The translations under genes and the position numbers were made by a program. From contig NZ_CP071598.1 in assembly GCF_017357405.1 (NCBI RefSeq), positions 434,001 to 498,000 of the forward strand: 64,000 nucleotides of DNA, written 5' to 3'. Within the stretch, counting starts at the first letter, position 1, and every line of letters starts with the position of its first letter. Origin of the DNA: Halomontanus rarus (GTDB taxonomy: Archaea > Halobacteriota > Halobacteria > Halobacteriales > Natrialbaceae). The notes under the pieces are model-generated. The model had not been told where the DNA came from and made no database searches. It saw only the letters and a list, made by a program, of their open reading frames with translations. This document shows positions 27,223-35,828 of this stretch, one piece after another.

Positions 27223-28473
27223 ATGACCGACAAAATTTCGTCCGAATCGACCGACGGTGGGGTGGCGACCGACGAACGATCAGTGCGACCCTTCGGACTT
27301 CCGTCTTGGGTCGTCGCCGTGTTGCCGCTCGTCTTACTGGCCCTCGTTATCGGCGCGTTCGTACTCACCTCCCCCCTTGCAGGTGTTCAGGGTGGTGAGC
27401 CGCTTCCGGATCTGACGATTACGCACACGACGCTGCCGAGCGAGGACACCATCGTTCTACACGTGACCAACAACGGACCTGACGCAGTTACGATCTCGCA
27501 GGTTCTCATCAACGACGCGTATTGGAACTTCGAGGTCGAGGGCGCTGGCGGTGATCAGACACTCGCCCCGATGGAGAGCGCTCAGGTCGTCGTGCCGTAC
27601 CACTGGCAGCCCGGCTGGGACATTCACACCGCGCTCGTCGTCTCCGACGGGACGACGTTCGGCCACACGATCGTCGCACCGAGTGAAACGCCGGGGCTCA
27701 CCACCGACGTCCTCTGGTCGCTCGCGCTCATTGGGGTGTTCGTTGGCGTCATCCCGGTTGCGCTCGGGATGCTATGGTTCCCGTTCATTCGGGCTATGAG
27801 CAATCGCTGGCTACACGCCGTGCTCACGTTCGCCACGGGAGTACTTGCGTTCCTCGCGATCGATGCGGGGTTCGAAGCGTTCGAACTCGTCGAGGAGATC
27901 CCCGGGGCGTACGAGGGGACCGCCCTCGTCGTCCTCGGCATCCTCGGGACGTTTCTGCTCGTCCAGTCGGTCAGCGCCTGGCGCGAAGGGCGCGCAGCCA
28001 CAGGCGACGCACGCGCCAGTAGTGGGCTGTGGGTCGCGTACCTCGTCGCACTCGGCATCGGGCTTCACAACCTCGCCGAAGGGCTAGCAATCGGCAGCTC
28101 GTTCGCTCTCGGCCGCGTTTCGCTCGGCGCATTCCTCGTGATCGGCTTCATGTTACACAACGTGACCGAGGGGCCAGCGGTCGTCGCACCCGTTGCCCGT
28201 GATACGCGTCCTGCCTGGTACCACTTCGCCGCTCTCGGACTAATCGCGGGTGCGCCAGTCATCCTTGGCGGCTGGATCGGCGGCCTCGCCTACTCGCCCA
28301 CGCTCGGAGCGTTTTTCCTCGCCATCGGTGTCGGCGCGATCCTGCAGGTCAATTGGGAGATTGCAGGAATGATCCGCACGCAAGGTGGACGCGTTGGAAG
28401 TGCGACGAACTTGCTGGCGTTCCTCGTCGGCCTCGGTGTGATGTACGTCACCGACCTGTTCGTCGTACTCTAA
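27223..28473 (+). CDS. ZIP-family metal transporter with N-terminal extracytoplasmic domain
   Basis: A 416-residue membrane protein whose ATG directly follows the stop of the oxidase gene, so the two are cotranslated. After one N-terminal helix (about residues 28-48) comes a beta-rich domain of about 120 residues (PDLTITHTTLPSEDTIVLHV), then about seven membrane helices. The ZIP metal motifs are HNLAEGLAIG and HNVTEGPAVV. The oxidase could convert Fe(II) or Cu(I) next to the transporter, and the extra domain may dock or receive the metal. Substrate metal is inferred, not seen. Confidence 0.85.
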   Translation: MTDKISSESTDGGVATDERSVRPFGLPSWVVAVLPLVLLALVIGAFVLTSPLAGVQGGEPLPDLTITHTTLPSEDTIVLHVTNNGPDAVTISQVLINDAYWNFEVEGAGGDQTLAPMESAQVVVPYHWQPGWDIHTALVVSDGTTFGHTIVAPSETPGLTTDVLWSLALIGVFVGVIPVALGMLWFPFIRAMSNRWLHAVLTFATGVLAFLAIDAGFEAFELVEEIPGAYEGTALVVLGILGTFLLVQSVSAWREGRAATGDARASSGLWVAYLVALGIGLHNLAEGLAIGSSFALGRVSLGAFLVIGFMLHNVTEGPAVVAPVARDTRPAWYHFAALGLIAGAPVILGGWIGGLAYSPTLGAFFLAIGVGAILQVNWEIAGMIRTQGGRVGSATNLLAFLVGLGVMYVTDLFVVL

Positions 28474-28743
28474 TGCGCACGCTCTGACTTTCGTGGTCAA
28501 CTGGTACGTGCGAAAGCCACTCTCTCACCGGGATAGTCGCTCTACTATGCAGCGACATCGGTTGGGCGTCGTTCGTCGATGGCGGCTGAGAGCGATCCTT
28601 CAAATTGCCACTTCGCTCGTTCGAAGGCATCCTCAGCCGGCCCGTCCCACCGGGGAAAGCGTAGTTATCGGGTAGTAATTTTGGAAATTAGAGAGTCTGC
28701 TAAAATCTTATTAGTCGGGTGTTTATCATAATGGAACTACTCA
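28474..28743. other. Intergenic stretch, no gene seen
   Basis: It holds GC-rich sequence in its first two-thirds and an AT-rich end between the ZIP gene and the convergent small membrane-protein gene. No convincing coding frame is visible. Confidence 0.3.
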
Positions 28744-29058
28744 TTACAGTTGCACACCAAACATGGCCAATATACCCCCTAGGAGGAAGTACACGAAGCA
28801 AACCCCGAAGAATACCATCACTGCCGTGGTTACGACCGACTTGAGAACTGAAGCCCAAGAACCGGTAGAATCTCTACCCGTCCCGTTCACTCGAGTTCCA
28901 CTATCTATGTACCCCATCGACTCGAGTGCTGAAGTCCCAGAATCCGGATAATCTCCGTCCGTACTTTCCGTTCTACCATCCCCATCCATATCTACCATTC
29001 CACCGCCGTTCATACCTGCCATTCCGCCACCATCTATTCCGCCGCCATCTCCGTCCAT
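28744..29058 (-). CDS. Small Gly/Asp/Met-rich protein with a C-terminal membrane helix
   Basis: 104 residues if started at 29058. The first ~30 residues repeat GGGM/GDG units (DGGGMAGMNGGGMVDMDG); the last ~30 form one membrane helix (VVTTAVMVFFGVCFVYFLLG). An AT-rich box ends only about 3 bases before ATG 29058, so the true start could be an internal Met such as 29022. Not recognised. Codon use is unlike the GC-rich neighbours in its lower GC content. Confidence 0.45.
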   Translation of the reverse strand: MDGDGGGIDGGGMAGMNGGGMVDMDGDGRTESTDGDYPDSGTSALESMGYIDSGTRVNGTGRDSTGSWASVLKSVVTTAVMVFFGVCFVYFLLGGILAMFGVQL

Positions 29059-29089
29059 AGTTTATTATAGTAATTCTACACTAATAGGA

Positions 29090-29420
29090 TTTTTCCAACG
29101 TTTCATCTACGATTTTCGAATTCACCCTATAGACGCTCTGAAGTCTACCGAACTGGCGGCTTGGAAGCGGACAAAACGAGAACGTGAACTCGAATAGAAG
29201 CGTGCTGAAGAAGTTGTTGACAACGAAGAACTCGAGGATCTTGAAGACCAGGAGATCGTGACTAATCTCGAAGCGTATGAAGAGGTCCCGACCAGTGGTG
29301 TCTACATCACGATCAAGGAAACGAAGCGGGGTTACCGCTACTATTACTGTCAATGGCGAGACGGTGAGAAATGGTGTAACGAATACAATGCGCCAGTGAC
29401 TCCAAAGCGGGATACATGAT
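29090..29420 (+). pseudogene. Broken gene for a small basic/acidic protein
   Basis: The frame reads DALKSTELAAWKRTKREREL, a TAG stop, then VVDNEELEDLEDQEIVTNLE, TSGVYITIKETKRGYRYYYC and a C-terminal tail ending RDT. The residues after the stop continue a clear coding pattern. It may be a virus- or plasmid-type small protein; the family is unknown. The bases from about 29420 to 29730 show nothing supportable. Confidence 0.4.
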
Positions 29421-29732
29421 CAGAGAAATAAGAGCAGGAAACGAGAGTTCGATCTGTTGTCAAAGGCAGAATTTGTAGCGATAGCTGAAAGGCAGTTATA
29501 AGAAGTTCGTGGAACCAATGGAGAAACTCAGCTAGTTGGAGCCCTTCTCCTCTCGATTGTGATCTCTCCGCCTGGTGTTCGTTTTCGCCCTGACTGCAGC
29601 GTTCCACATTCCGGTCCTCTCTCCCCATCGCAGTTCCTGTCAGGGAAACATCTCAAATAGAGTAACGTGTTTCAGCTGACAAAGTGTAATAAATACAATA
29701 GTTTTGTCTCTGCTGTCCGTGTACTACCGACA

Positions 29733-29872
29733 ATGTCGAAAAGTCGGCTTCCGTGGATCGACGACCATCCGGTTGCAGCGTTCTTCGTGGGTGCATACGC
29801 CTACACGTGGATTATCTCAGCACCAGCATTGTTTATGGAACCGAGCTGGACCGCAGCGATTCTCATCTACGT
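29733..29872 (+). pseudogene. N-terminal fragment of a CPBP-family intramembrane protease
   Basis: MSKSRLPWIDDHPVAAFFVG followed by AYAYTWIISAPALFMEPSW is the usual beginning of CPBP (CAAX protease-like) membrane proteins in haloarchaea. After about 45 residues it breaks off and the sequence becomes a bactofilin-like gene in another frame, so a deletion joined two genes. Confidence 0.55.
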
Positions 29873-30546
29873 TGATCGGTGGCGAGTTTCGAGTCCAGGG
29901 AACAGTCGACGGTGACGTGACGCAACTCTCCGGATCACTCGTCGTCGAAGACGGCGCAACGATCGGCGGAGAACTCCAGCACATCGGTGGGAGCGAGGAA
30001 CTGTCCGCCGAAGCAGCCATTATGGAGCGGACCACTGTCGCGTTCGAATCCGCCGAACCCGGACCGGTCGCCGCGTACACGCCGATCGTGTTGACGACGC
30101 TGATACTAGCGCTCGTAGGGGCGTTGCTCTCCCGAAAACGTGAACCACTGCTCGACAATGCCGGGGCAGCCGCGCGAGATCATCCCCTGATCAGCCTCAC
30201 CGTGGGAGCACTCCTCTCCGTAACGTTCCTCTCCGTGTTCGTATTCATGGCGTTCACCCTCATTCTCCTCCCCGTGAGCATACTCGGCCTTCTACTCGGT
30301 TTGTTGACGATTGCTTACGGAATCATCGCACTGGGATATCTCGCTGGTCAACACCTACACACTCCACGAGTCGGACTGGCGACCGGTCTCGGAGTCGTTG
30401 GTATCGTGGCGTTGGTACAGGTGATCGGAGTGATTCCGATCCTCGGGGACCTGATCGCGGGCGGGCTTCTCCTAACCGGACTAGGTGCCGTCGTACTGAC
30501 GTACTTCGGACTGCAAGAGTTCGAACCGGTATCGCTTCCGGAGTGA
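29870..30546 (+). pseudogene. 5'-truncated bactofilin-like (polymer-forming cytoskeletal) membrane protein
   Basis: From GGEFRVQGTVDGDVTQLSG to the stop, about 225 residues: a short beta-helical bactofilin-type segment (SLVVEDGATIGGELQHIGG) followed by four or five membrane helices (AYTPIVLTTLILALVGALLS; FMAFTLILLPVSILGLLLG). The first part of the bactofilin domain is missing and replaced by the CPBP fragment in a different frame. Translation from an internal start is possible, but the protein would be incomplete. Confidence 0.5.
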
Positions 30547-30583
30547 CACTGCGATCGACAGGCGAGAGAGACGAATCGTCTCC

Positions 30584-30780
30584 TCACAGTTCGATCGTGA
30601 CCGTTCCTGTATCGTCCATTTTGAAACGAATCATCTCATCCTCCTGCGTGATTTCGAAAGTAGCTGCGAACGGATCATCGGTGACGATATCCGTCACATT
30701 TTGAGCGATCCGTGCCCACAAACGCTCGTCTCAGTTCTAATAGTCGACCAGATTGACCTCGATCGTGTGGAGCGTGAAGC
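30584..30780 (-). pseudogene. Remnant of a small haloarchaeal hypothetical protein
   Basis: Minus strand: EVNLVDY, two in-frame stops, then DERLWARIAQNVTDIVTDDP and FAATFEITQEDEMIRFKMDD with a final stop at 30584. It resembles short haloarchaeal proteins of unknown function; it is broken by two stops. Confidence 0.4.
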
Positions 30781-30809
30781 AACACTGCGACTGTCGATGA
30801 AGCACAGTA

Positions 30810-31350
30810 TTCGGCTTCATCTTGCTTAATTCTGCTTTCGGATACTGTTCGGTTTCTCGAGGTATCTGCTGTTGAACGGCGCGACTAACAATCCACAACT
30901 GGGTTCACAAAGCCGAGCGACACCCCGATACTGGCCACAGCTCGGCGCACGTCGTGATTGACGAGATCGCGATCCGATTCAACGACGAGTAATATTGGCT
31001 GTATGATACTGTCGATCCCGAAACGAACAAATCACTACACACAAAGCTCGAACCGACAGAACCAACGTTGTTGCAAGTTCGTTCTTCCGGGGGGCTGTTA
31101 GAGAAATAGGACGTCAAGGACGCGATGTTTCTCGCCAAAAGTGACAAAAATGAATTGCTCCTGTAGCAACACGGACTCGGTCTAGATGCGAAAAACGCGG
31201 AAATTGAAGCAGTGTTAAAAACATATCTTAGACGATAGAACGGTGTACCTCTTCGTTTTCAAACTGCTTCAGTAACGCACACGCGGAAACGGCCAACGAG
31301 TGGCTGAGGTCGTTTGCCTTCGCACGGAACCTGCTTATCTGAACACGATG
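30810..31350 (+). pseudogene. Decayed IS6-like DDE transposase
   Basis: The plus-strand frame VHKAERHPDTGHSSAHVVID, EIAIRFNDE-stop-YWLYDTVDPETN, LHTKLEPTEPTLLQV, LDAKNAEIEAVLK and, in a shifted frame, FSNCFSNAHAETANEWL-like sequence follows the order of a haloarchaeal IS6-like transposase. At least four stops and one frameshift are present. It lies between the broken genes and the tetronate operon. Confidence 0.65.
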
Positions 31351-31388
31351 CGAGGCGCGTTCTTCGGCCGTCTCCGTGTGGAATCCGA

Positions 31389-32057
31389 TTAGTCGTCGCT
31401 GACCCAGCGGACGGCGTTCGCGAGGATGCGGCGGATATTCGGGTCGTGATAGATGCGGAACTCCTCGTGACCCGGTCGAAGGTAGAAGCCGCGACCGGCC
31501 CCGAACGAGAACGTGACTCCGGAGCGGAACTCCCCGCCCTCGGAGAAGGTGCTGTGAAGGACCACATCCTCCGGTTCGGGGATGTCGTAGGGTTCGCCGA
31601 ACATCTCCACGTTCGGGAGCGCGAAGTCCGAGACGCCTGCGGCGATCGGATGTCCGGGGCTGCGCACTTCGAGGCGTTCGGATTCGCCATCCACCGTTCG
31701 AACGTCACCCAGATCGCCCGAGGTACCCAGCAACCGCTTGAACGGGAGCGCGTAGTGGCCGGAGTGGAGGCCGATAAAGCCGACTCCATTCTCCCGGACC
31801 GCCCGTTCGACGCGGTCGACGGTTTCGTCCGTTACGTCGTCGTGGCGGAGGTGACCCCACCAGGCGATTGCGTCGGCCCACTCGAGCGCGTCCTCGGTGA
31901 TGCCCTGCTCGGGGTCGTCGATCGACACCGCGCGAGCGACGAGGTCGTCGTTTTCGTTTACGTGTTCTGCGATCGTTGCGTTGACGTCGTTCGGGTAGAC
32001 GTCCTCTGGAGCGGTCCCTTCGGACCAGACGAGGACGTGCGTCGTATCTACTGTCAT
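31389..32057 (-). CDS. ThuA-like domain protein
   Basis: A 222-residue protein of the ThuA (trehalose-utilisation, class I glutamine-amidotransferase-like fold) family: VLVWSEGTAPEDVYPNDV, DAIAWWGHLRHDDVTDE, VGFIGLHSGHYALPFKRLL, SPGHPIAAGVSDF, RPGHEEFRIYHDPNIRRIL. The biochemical role is uncertain; some relatives act in sugar oxidation pathways with Gfo/Idh dehydrogenases. ATG 32057 is preferred to 32081 because CTATTTAG at 32090-32097 is a TATA-like box just upstream. It follows the kinase and aldolase genes on the same strand, about 110 bases away. Confidence 0.8.
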   Translation of the reverse strand: MTVDTTHVLVWSEGTAPEDVYPNDVNATIAEHVNENDDLVARAVSIDDPEQGITEDALEWADAIAWWGHLRHDDVTDETVDRVERAVRENGVGFIGLHSGHYALPFKRLLGTSGDLGDVRTVDGESERLEVRSPGHPIAAGVSDFALPNVEMFGEPYDIPEPEDVVLHSTFSEGGEFRSGVTFSFGAGRGFYLRPGHEEFRIYHDPNIRRILANAVRWVSDD

Positions 32058-32166
32058 CTCGATCCCGTGTCGAATCGACAACGGGGGAGCTATTTAGAGA
32101 TGCGTGTTGCGGTGAAATCGTCGCACTCTCCGATGGCCTCGAGGTCGAGGCCCGCCCGTCGTTCGA

Positions 32167-33570
32167 TCACCACTCGTTGGCACCCTCCATCGCGCGGACG
32201 AAGTAGTCACGAGCGCCGAGTTGTCCGCCCTTCAGGGCGATCTCGAGACCGTCGATGGACTCGGTGCGTGCTCGGGTCCGACACAGCGGACTACCGGGAT
32301 CGAGCGGGAACCGGGACTCGAGCGCGTAGATGTCGAGCTGGGACGCGACGGCACCGCAGGTGTCCCCGCCGGCGACGCAGACCCGGTCGAGGTCAGCCTC
32401 CGTCACCAACTCGCCGAGTAACTCGCCCTGTCGGGTGCCGATGTATCGACCGACGTTCGAGGGCGCCTCCGGTCGGTCGCTGGCGTACTCGGTCGTCTCG
32501 TCGATCGCGTCGTCGTCGGGACCCCGCGCCGTGTAGAGGACCGCACTGTCCCCCCGCCGGAACGCCTCGAGCGCCTCGTTTCGCACCCGCCGATACTCCT
32601 CGTTGACCTCATCGGGATCGACGAGCGCCCTCGTGTCGACGCGGATACCGACGAACCCGTGCTCGATCGCGGCGTCGATCTGACTCGACGTCAGCGGCGA
32701 CGCGCTGCCGGACATCACGAGGAGCCGGTCGACCGGTGGCAGGGGCTCGAAATCGGGCGTTGCGGCGAGGACGTCCTCCCGCTCCCAGTGGTCCGCGAGC
32801 GCGTACTCGAGACCCGACGATCCGACCGCGAACGCCGGGCTTTCGATCTCGACATCGATCCCCTCCGCGTACGCGTCCCAGAGCGCGCCGCCCACCGTTC
32901 GAAGGTCGTCGTCGTCGAGCGCGTCGAAGAAGACTATCTCCGCGTCGTCGCGCGCGGATTCCAGCTGTTCGCTCGCCGTCTCGCGGCCGTCCCGAAGCGC
33001 GAGAACGTCGACGAGCGCCATCGATCTGTCGGTCTGCTCTCCCAGGTGTCGGCGCAGGTCGCTCTCGTCCATCGGCGTCACCGGGTGCTCGCTCATCGTC
33101 GGATGTCGATCAAGTCGGTAAACGCCGTCTTCGTCGCGTGCGAACATGTTTCCGAAGACGACGTACCGGCCGAGGGGTGGGGCCGCGGGAACGAGGGGGA
33201 TCGAGTCGGTCTCGAATGCGTCGGCGGCGATGTCGACGACGTGACCGATGCTCCCGACGTCCGGTGACGAATCGAACGTCGAGCAGATCTTGTAGTGGAC
33301 CAGCGGCACGTCGAGGTCGGCCAACTCGCGAAAGACCGGAGTTAACTCGTCGGTCATCTCGGGCGGCGTCATCGACCGACTGGTTCCCGCGACGCCGAAC
33401 GCCTGCACGTCGGCGAACTCACCGTCGCCCTCGAGCGCGGCGGGATCGGGCGGTTCGAGGAACAGGACGGTGTCGATTCCGGCCCTGCTGAGGGCGTCCA
33501 TCGCGTCCGTGGAGCCGGTGAAGTCGTCGCCGTAGAACGCCAGCAACTGATCGCTCGTCGGTTCGGTCAT
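32167..33570 (-). CDS. Four-carbon acid sugar kinase family protein (DUF1537/OtnK type)
   Basis: A 467-residue kinase of the family that phosphorylates tetronates (3-oxo-tetronate, D-threonate, D-erythronate). The N-terminal domain starts with LAFYGDDFTGSTDAMDAL (the family GDDxTG motif) and VHYKICSTFDSSPDVGSIG. The C-terminal nucleotide-binding domain holds LVMSGSASPLTSSQIDAA, RVCVAGGDTCGAVASQL and EIALKGGQLGARDYF. It lies 120 bases downstream of the class II aldolase on the same strand. Known tetronate pathways couple exactly this kinase with a class II aldolase and a dehydrogenase, giving dihydroxyacetone phosphate. The exact substrate is inferred. Confidence 0.85.
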   Translation of the reverse strand: MTEPTSDQLLAFYGDDFTGSTDAMDALSRAGIDTVLFLEPPDPAALEGDGEFADVQAFGVAGTSRSMTPPEMTDELTPVFRELADLDVPLVHYKICSTFDSSPDVGSIGHVVDIAADAFETDSIPLVPAAPPLGRYVVFGNMFARDEDGVYRLDRHPTMSEHPVTPMDESDLRRHLGEQTDRSMALVDVLALRDGRETASEQLESARDDAEIVFFDALDDDDLRTVGGALWDAYAEGIDVEIESPAFAVGSSGLEYALADHWEREDVLAATPDFEPLPPVDRLLVMSGSASPLTSSQIDAAIEHGFVGIRVDTRALVDPDEVNEEYRRVRNEALEAFRRGDSAVLYTARGPDDDAIDETTEYASDRPEAPSNVGRYIGTRQGELLGELVTEADLDRVCVAGGDTCGAVASQLDIYALESRFPLDPGSPLCRTRARTESIDGLEIALKGGQLGARDYFVRAMEGANEW

Positions 33571-33690
33571 CGTCGGTGGGTGGCCGCCGTGTGGTCGGTC
33601 AGATGGGAGCGGTGGACGGTTCGACCGGCGCGGACGCGTCGTCGCGACCGGATACCTCGCGACGACCGCCCTGCCGCGGCCCTCGTCGAA

Positions 33691-34335
33691 TTACTGCTGG
33701 CCATACTCCTCCGTGAACATCGTTCGGAGGTCGTCCACTTCCTCGTCGGGGAGGATCTCCGGTTCGCCGACGGCGAGGGCCTGATGGTGGATCCGGGCGC
33801 AGTACTCGACCATCGACGCGACCTCGAGGGCGTCCTCGCCCGTCTCGCCGACCGCGATGACGCCGTGGTTCTGCAGCAGGACGGCGTCGTGGTCGTCGCC
33901 CATGGCCTCCGCGGCGAGTTCGCCGAGTTCCTCCGTGCCCGGCGGCGCGTAGCCGGCGACCGGGATCTCCCGTCCGACGTACGCGATGAGGTAGTGGGAC
34001 GCGGGGATCGACCGACCGAGGCTCGCGAACGTACTCGCGTACGGGGAGTGCGTGTGGACGATGGCGCCGACGTCGGGCCGGTCGCGATAGATTGTCGTGT
34101 GCATCGGCGTCTCGTTCGACGGTTTCAGGTCGCCCTCGAGTCGTTGGCCATCCGTGTCGACGATCGGTACCGTATCCGGAGTGACGTCCTCGTACGGCAC
34201 TCCGGACGGACTGATCGCGATCAGCTTTCCCGTTCGGACGCTCACGTTTCCGCCGGTTCCCCGGGTCAATTCCTGCGACAGCATTTCCCTGCCGAGCTCG
34301 CCGACCTGCTCGCGTTCTTCTTGCAACTCGCTCAT
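33691..34335 (-). CDS. Class II aldolase/adducin family protein
   Basis: A 214-residue zinc-dependent aldolase of the fuculose-phosphate/OtnC type: RGTGGNVSVRTGKLIAISPS, ETPMHTTIYRDRPDVGAIVH, THSPYAST, LLQNHGVIAVGE. The zinc ligands are the His pair in VHTHSPY and the later His of NHG. In tetronate pathways it would decarboxylate or cleave the 4-phosphorylated 3-oxo acid. A TATA-like AGTATAAAT at 34367-34375 lies upstream. The hairpin repeat copy B sits in its upstream region. First gene of an aldolase-kinase-ThuA operon. Confidence 0.85.
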   Translation of the reverse strand: MSELQEEREQVGELGREMLSQELTRGTGGNVSVRTGKLIAISPSGVPYEDVTPDTVPIVDTDGQRLEGDLKPSNETPMHTTIYRDRPDVGAIVHTHSPYASTFASLGRSIPASHYLIAYVGREIPVAGYAPPGTEELGELAAEAMGDDHDAVLLQNHGVIAVGETGEDALEVASMVEYCARIHHQALAVGEPEILPDEEVDDLRTMFTEEYGQQ

Positions 34336-34420
34336 AGTAGCGTCTCCTACGTATAGGCGGTCGGATAGTATAAATTCCGGCGGTCCGGTGAGGGATCCTG
34401 GTCCGCTCTATAGTAACAGC

Positions 34421-34473
34421 TGAAACTATTTACACACTGATCGCACAGCAGTCGGGCGATCAGGTGTGCATTG
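34421..34473 (+). repeat. Dispersed hairpin repeat, copy B
   Basis: TGATCGC (34438-34444) pairs with GCGATCA (34456-34462), extended by ACAC/GTGT with one bulged base. The flanks TGAAAC-N-ATTTACAC and GTGTGCATTG are shared with copy A at 13661. It lies between the iclR stop and the aldolase promoter and could also act as a transcription terminator for iclR. Confidence 0.5.
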
Positions 34474-34522
34474 ACTTGCAGTGGCTACGATAGCTGGAAT
34501 CGAAGGGACGGATACGTCGCGT

Positions 34523-35299
34523 TCAGAAGTTCTCGTCGTACTCGACGTTGAGTTCGATCACGTTGGCGGCGCTCTGCACTCTGTCGGGAATCGTCTCTTC
34601 GTACCGCTCGCCGCGCATCCGGCTGAGCGGTCCCGTGAGACTGAGCGAGCCGATCGGATACCCATTCTTGTCGCGGACGGGGGCCGCGACGCTGCGCAGT
34701 CCGCGAATCCACTCCTCGTCCTCGACCGCGTACCCGCGCCGTCGAGTCTCCTCGAGTTCATCGAGGAGGACGTCGCGATCGACGATCGTTTCTTCGGACC
34801 TACGTCTCAATCCGTGCTGGTCGAGAATCTCGTCGCGTTCGTCGTCCGGGAGGTATGCCAGAATCGCCTTTCCGAGGCCCGTCTGGTGGAGGTGAACGCG
34901 TTTTCCGACGTGGAGGTTCGTGTTGACGGCTCGGTCGCCACCCGTCTGATAGACGAAAACGCCGAGACCGTGTTCCTCGACCATGACGTGAGCGAGGTCG
35001 CCCGTCTCCTCGGCGAGTCGATCGGCTTCGTTTCTGGCGGCCTGAACGAGCTCGACGCGTTCCCAGACGAACTGACCGAAATCCAAAAATCGAAGTCCGA
35101 TGCGATACGTTCCGTTCTCGTGGACGACGAACTCGCACTCTTTCAACGTTTGCAGATGGTTGTGTACCGTACTCTTTGGAATGTCTAAGTGATCGGCCAG
35201 TTCCGTTACTCCGGCGCCATCCCGTCGCTTGAGCGCTTCGACAATCCTAAGCGTCGTAAGGGATGCTTGAACCATGCTCGGATTGTCCGTCGTGTTCAT
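34523..35299 (-). CDS. IclR-family transcriptional regulator of the tetronate-like operon
   Basis: A 258-residue IclR protein. DNA-binding domain at about residues 10-72 (GAGVTELADHLDIPKSTVHN, LQTLKECEFVVHENG) and effector domain at about 85-255 (GKAILAYLPDDERDEILDQ, DEEWIRGLRSVAAPVRDK, GSLSLTGPLSRMRGE). It lies upstream of the aldolase-kinase-ThuA genes on the same strand, 187 bases before the aldolase, and most likely controls them in response to a sugar acid. A CCTGT-AAT-ACAGG inverted repeat is found about 180 bases upstream of its start. Confidence 0.88.
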   Translation of the reverse strand: MNTTDNPSMVQASLTTLRIVEALKRRDGAGVTELADHLDIPKSTVHNHLQTLKECEFVVHENGTYRIGLRFLDFGQFVWERVELVQAARNEADRLAEETGDLAHVMVEEHGLGVFVYQTGGDRAVNTNLHVGKRVHLHQTGLGKAILAYLPDDERDEILDQHGLRRRSEETIVDRDVLLDELEETRRRGYAVEDEEWIRGLRSVAAPVRDKNGYPIGSLSLTGPLSRMRGERYEETIPDRVQSAANVIELNVEYDENF

Positions 35300-35478
35300 A
35301 GTTGGATTACGAACTACTGTACAAAGAATTCACTTGTTTTCATCTACGTGGGGTGTGATTGGGATAACGTCAACGTTCGAGTTTTATTTTGACAAAATCG
35401 AGATTTTACCCTCGAATATCGTCTGAGTGGTGTGTTAACTTTTCGTGTGGCTATCGTGGGGACGCATTTGTTTATATT

Positions 35479-35491
35479 CCTGTAATACAGG
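35479..35491. promoter_or_regulatory. Short inverted repeat upstream of iclR
   Basis: CCTGT-AAT-ACAGG is a perfect 5-base inverted repeat in an AT-rich region between the iclR gene and the remnant at 35621. It is short enough to be chance. Confidence 0.25.
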
Positions 35492-35620
35492 AGTTGCGGC
35501 CAGTATCCCAGTACAATTTTCCTAATACAACGCGACACGAGTACTCGATCGAATGTGAAATTGTCCCATCAAAACCGGTTACATCGGCGTATTTGTGAAT
35601 GCGGCGAGTACGACGTCGTG

Positions 35621-35806
35621 ATGCAGACCGCGATCGATCTCTTCACCGTGAGATGCCTCGAGAAACCGCTTCCGATGATACTCGAGCGCGTCGCCGAGGC
35701 CGCCTACCGGGCCGACGAGACCAAGCGGGTCGTCGACGTCGACGAGTTGCTCGAGGGGGCGAGCGCTCGCTCGACGAGAACGGCCGTCGAGACCGTCAGA
35801 GACTGA
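35621..35806 (+). pseudogene. Fusion remnant of a sugar isomerase N-terminus and an oxidoreductase-like C-terminus
   Basis: MQTAIDLFTVRCLEKPLPMI matches the opening of sugar-phosphate isomerases (compare MKTAIQLFTIQDRNMPLPQL at 58513). After about 28 residues it becomes AAYRADETKRVVDVDELLEG, like the tail of a Gfo/Idh dehydrogenase. The central ~250 residues are missing, pointing to an internal deletion across two neighbouring genes. Confidence 0.5.
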
Positions 35807-35828
35807 TCGGGTCGCTCTTTCTGACCGC

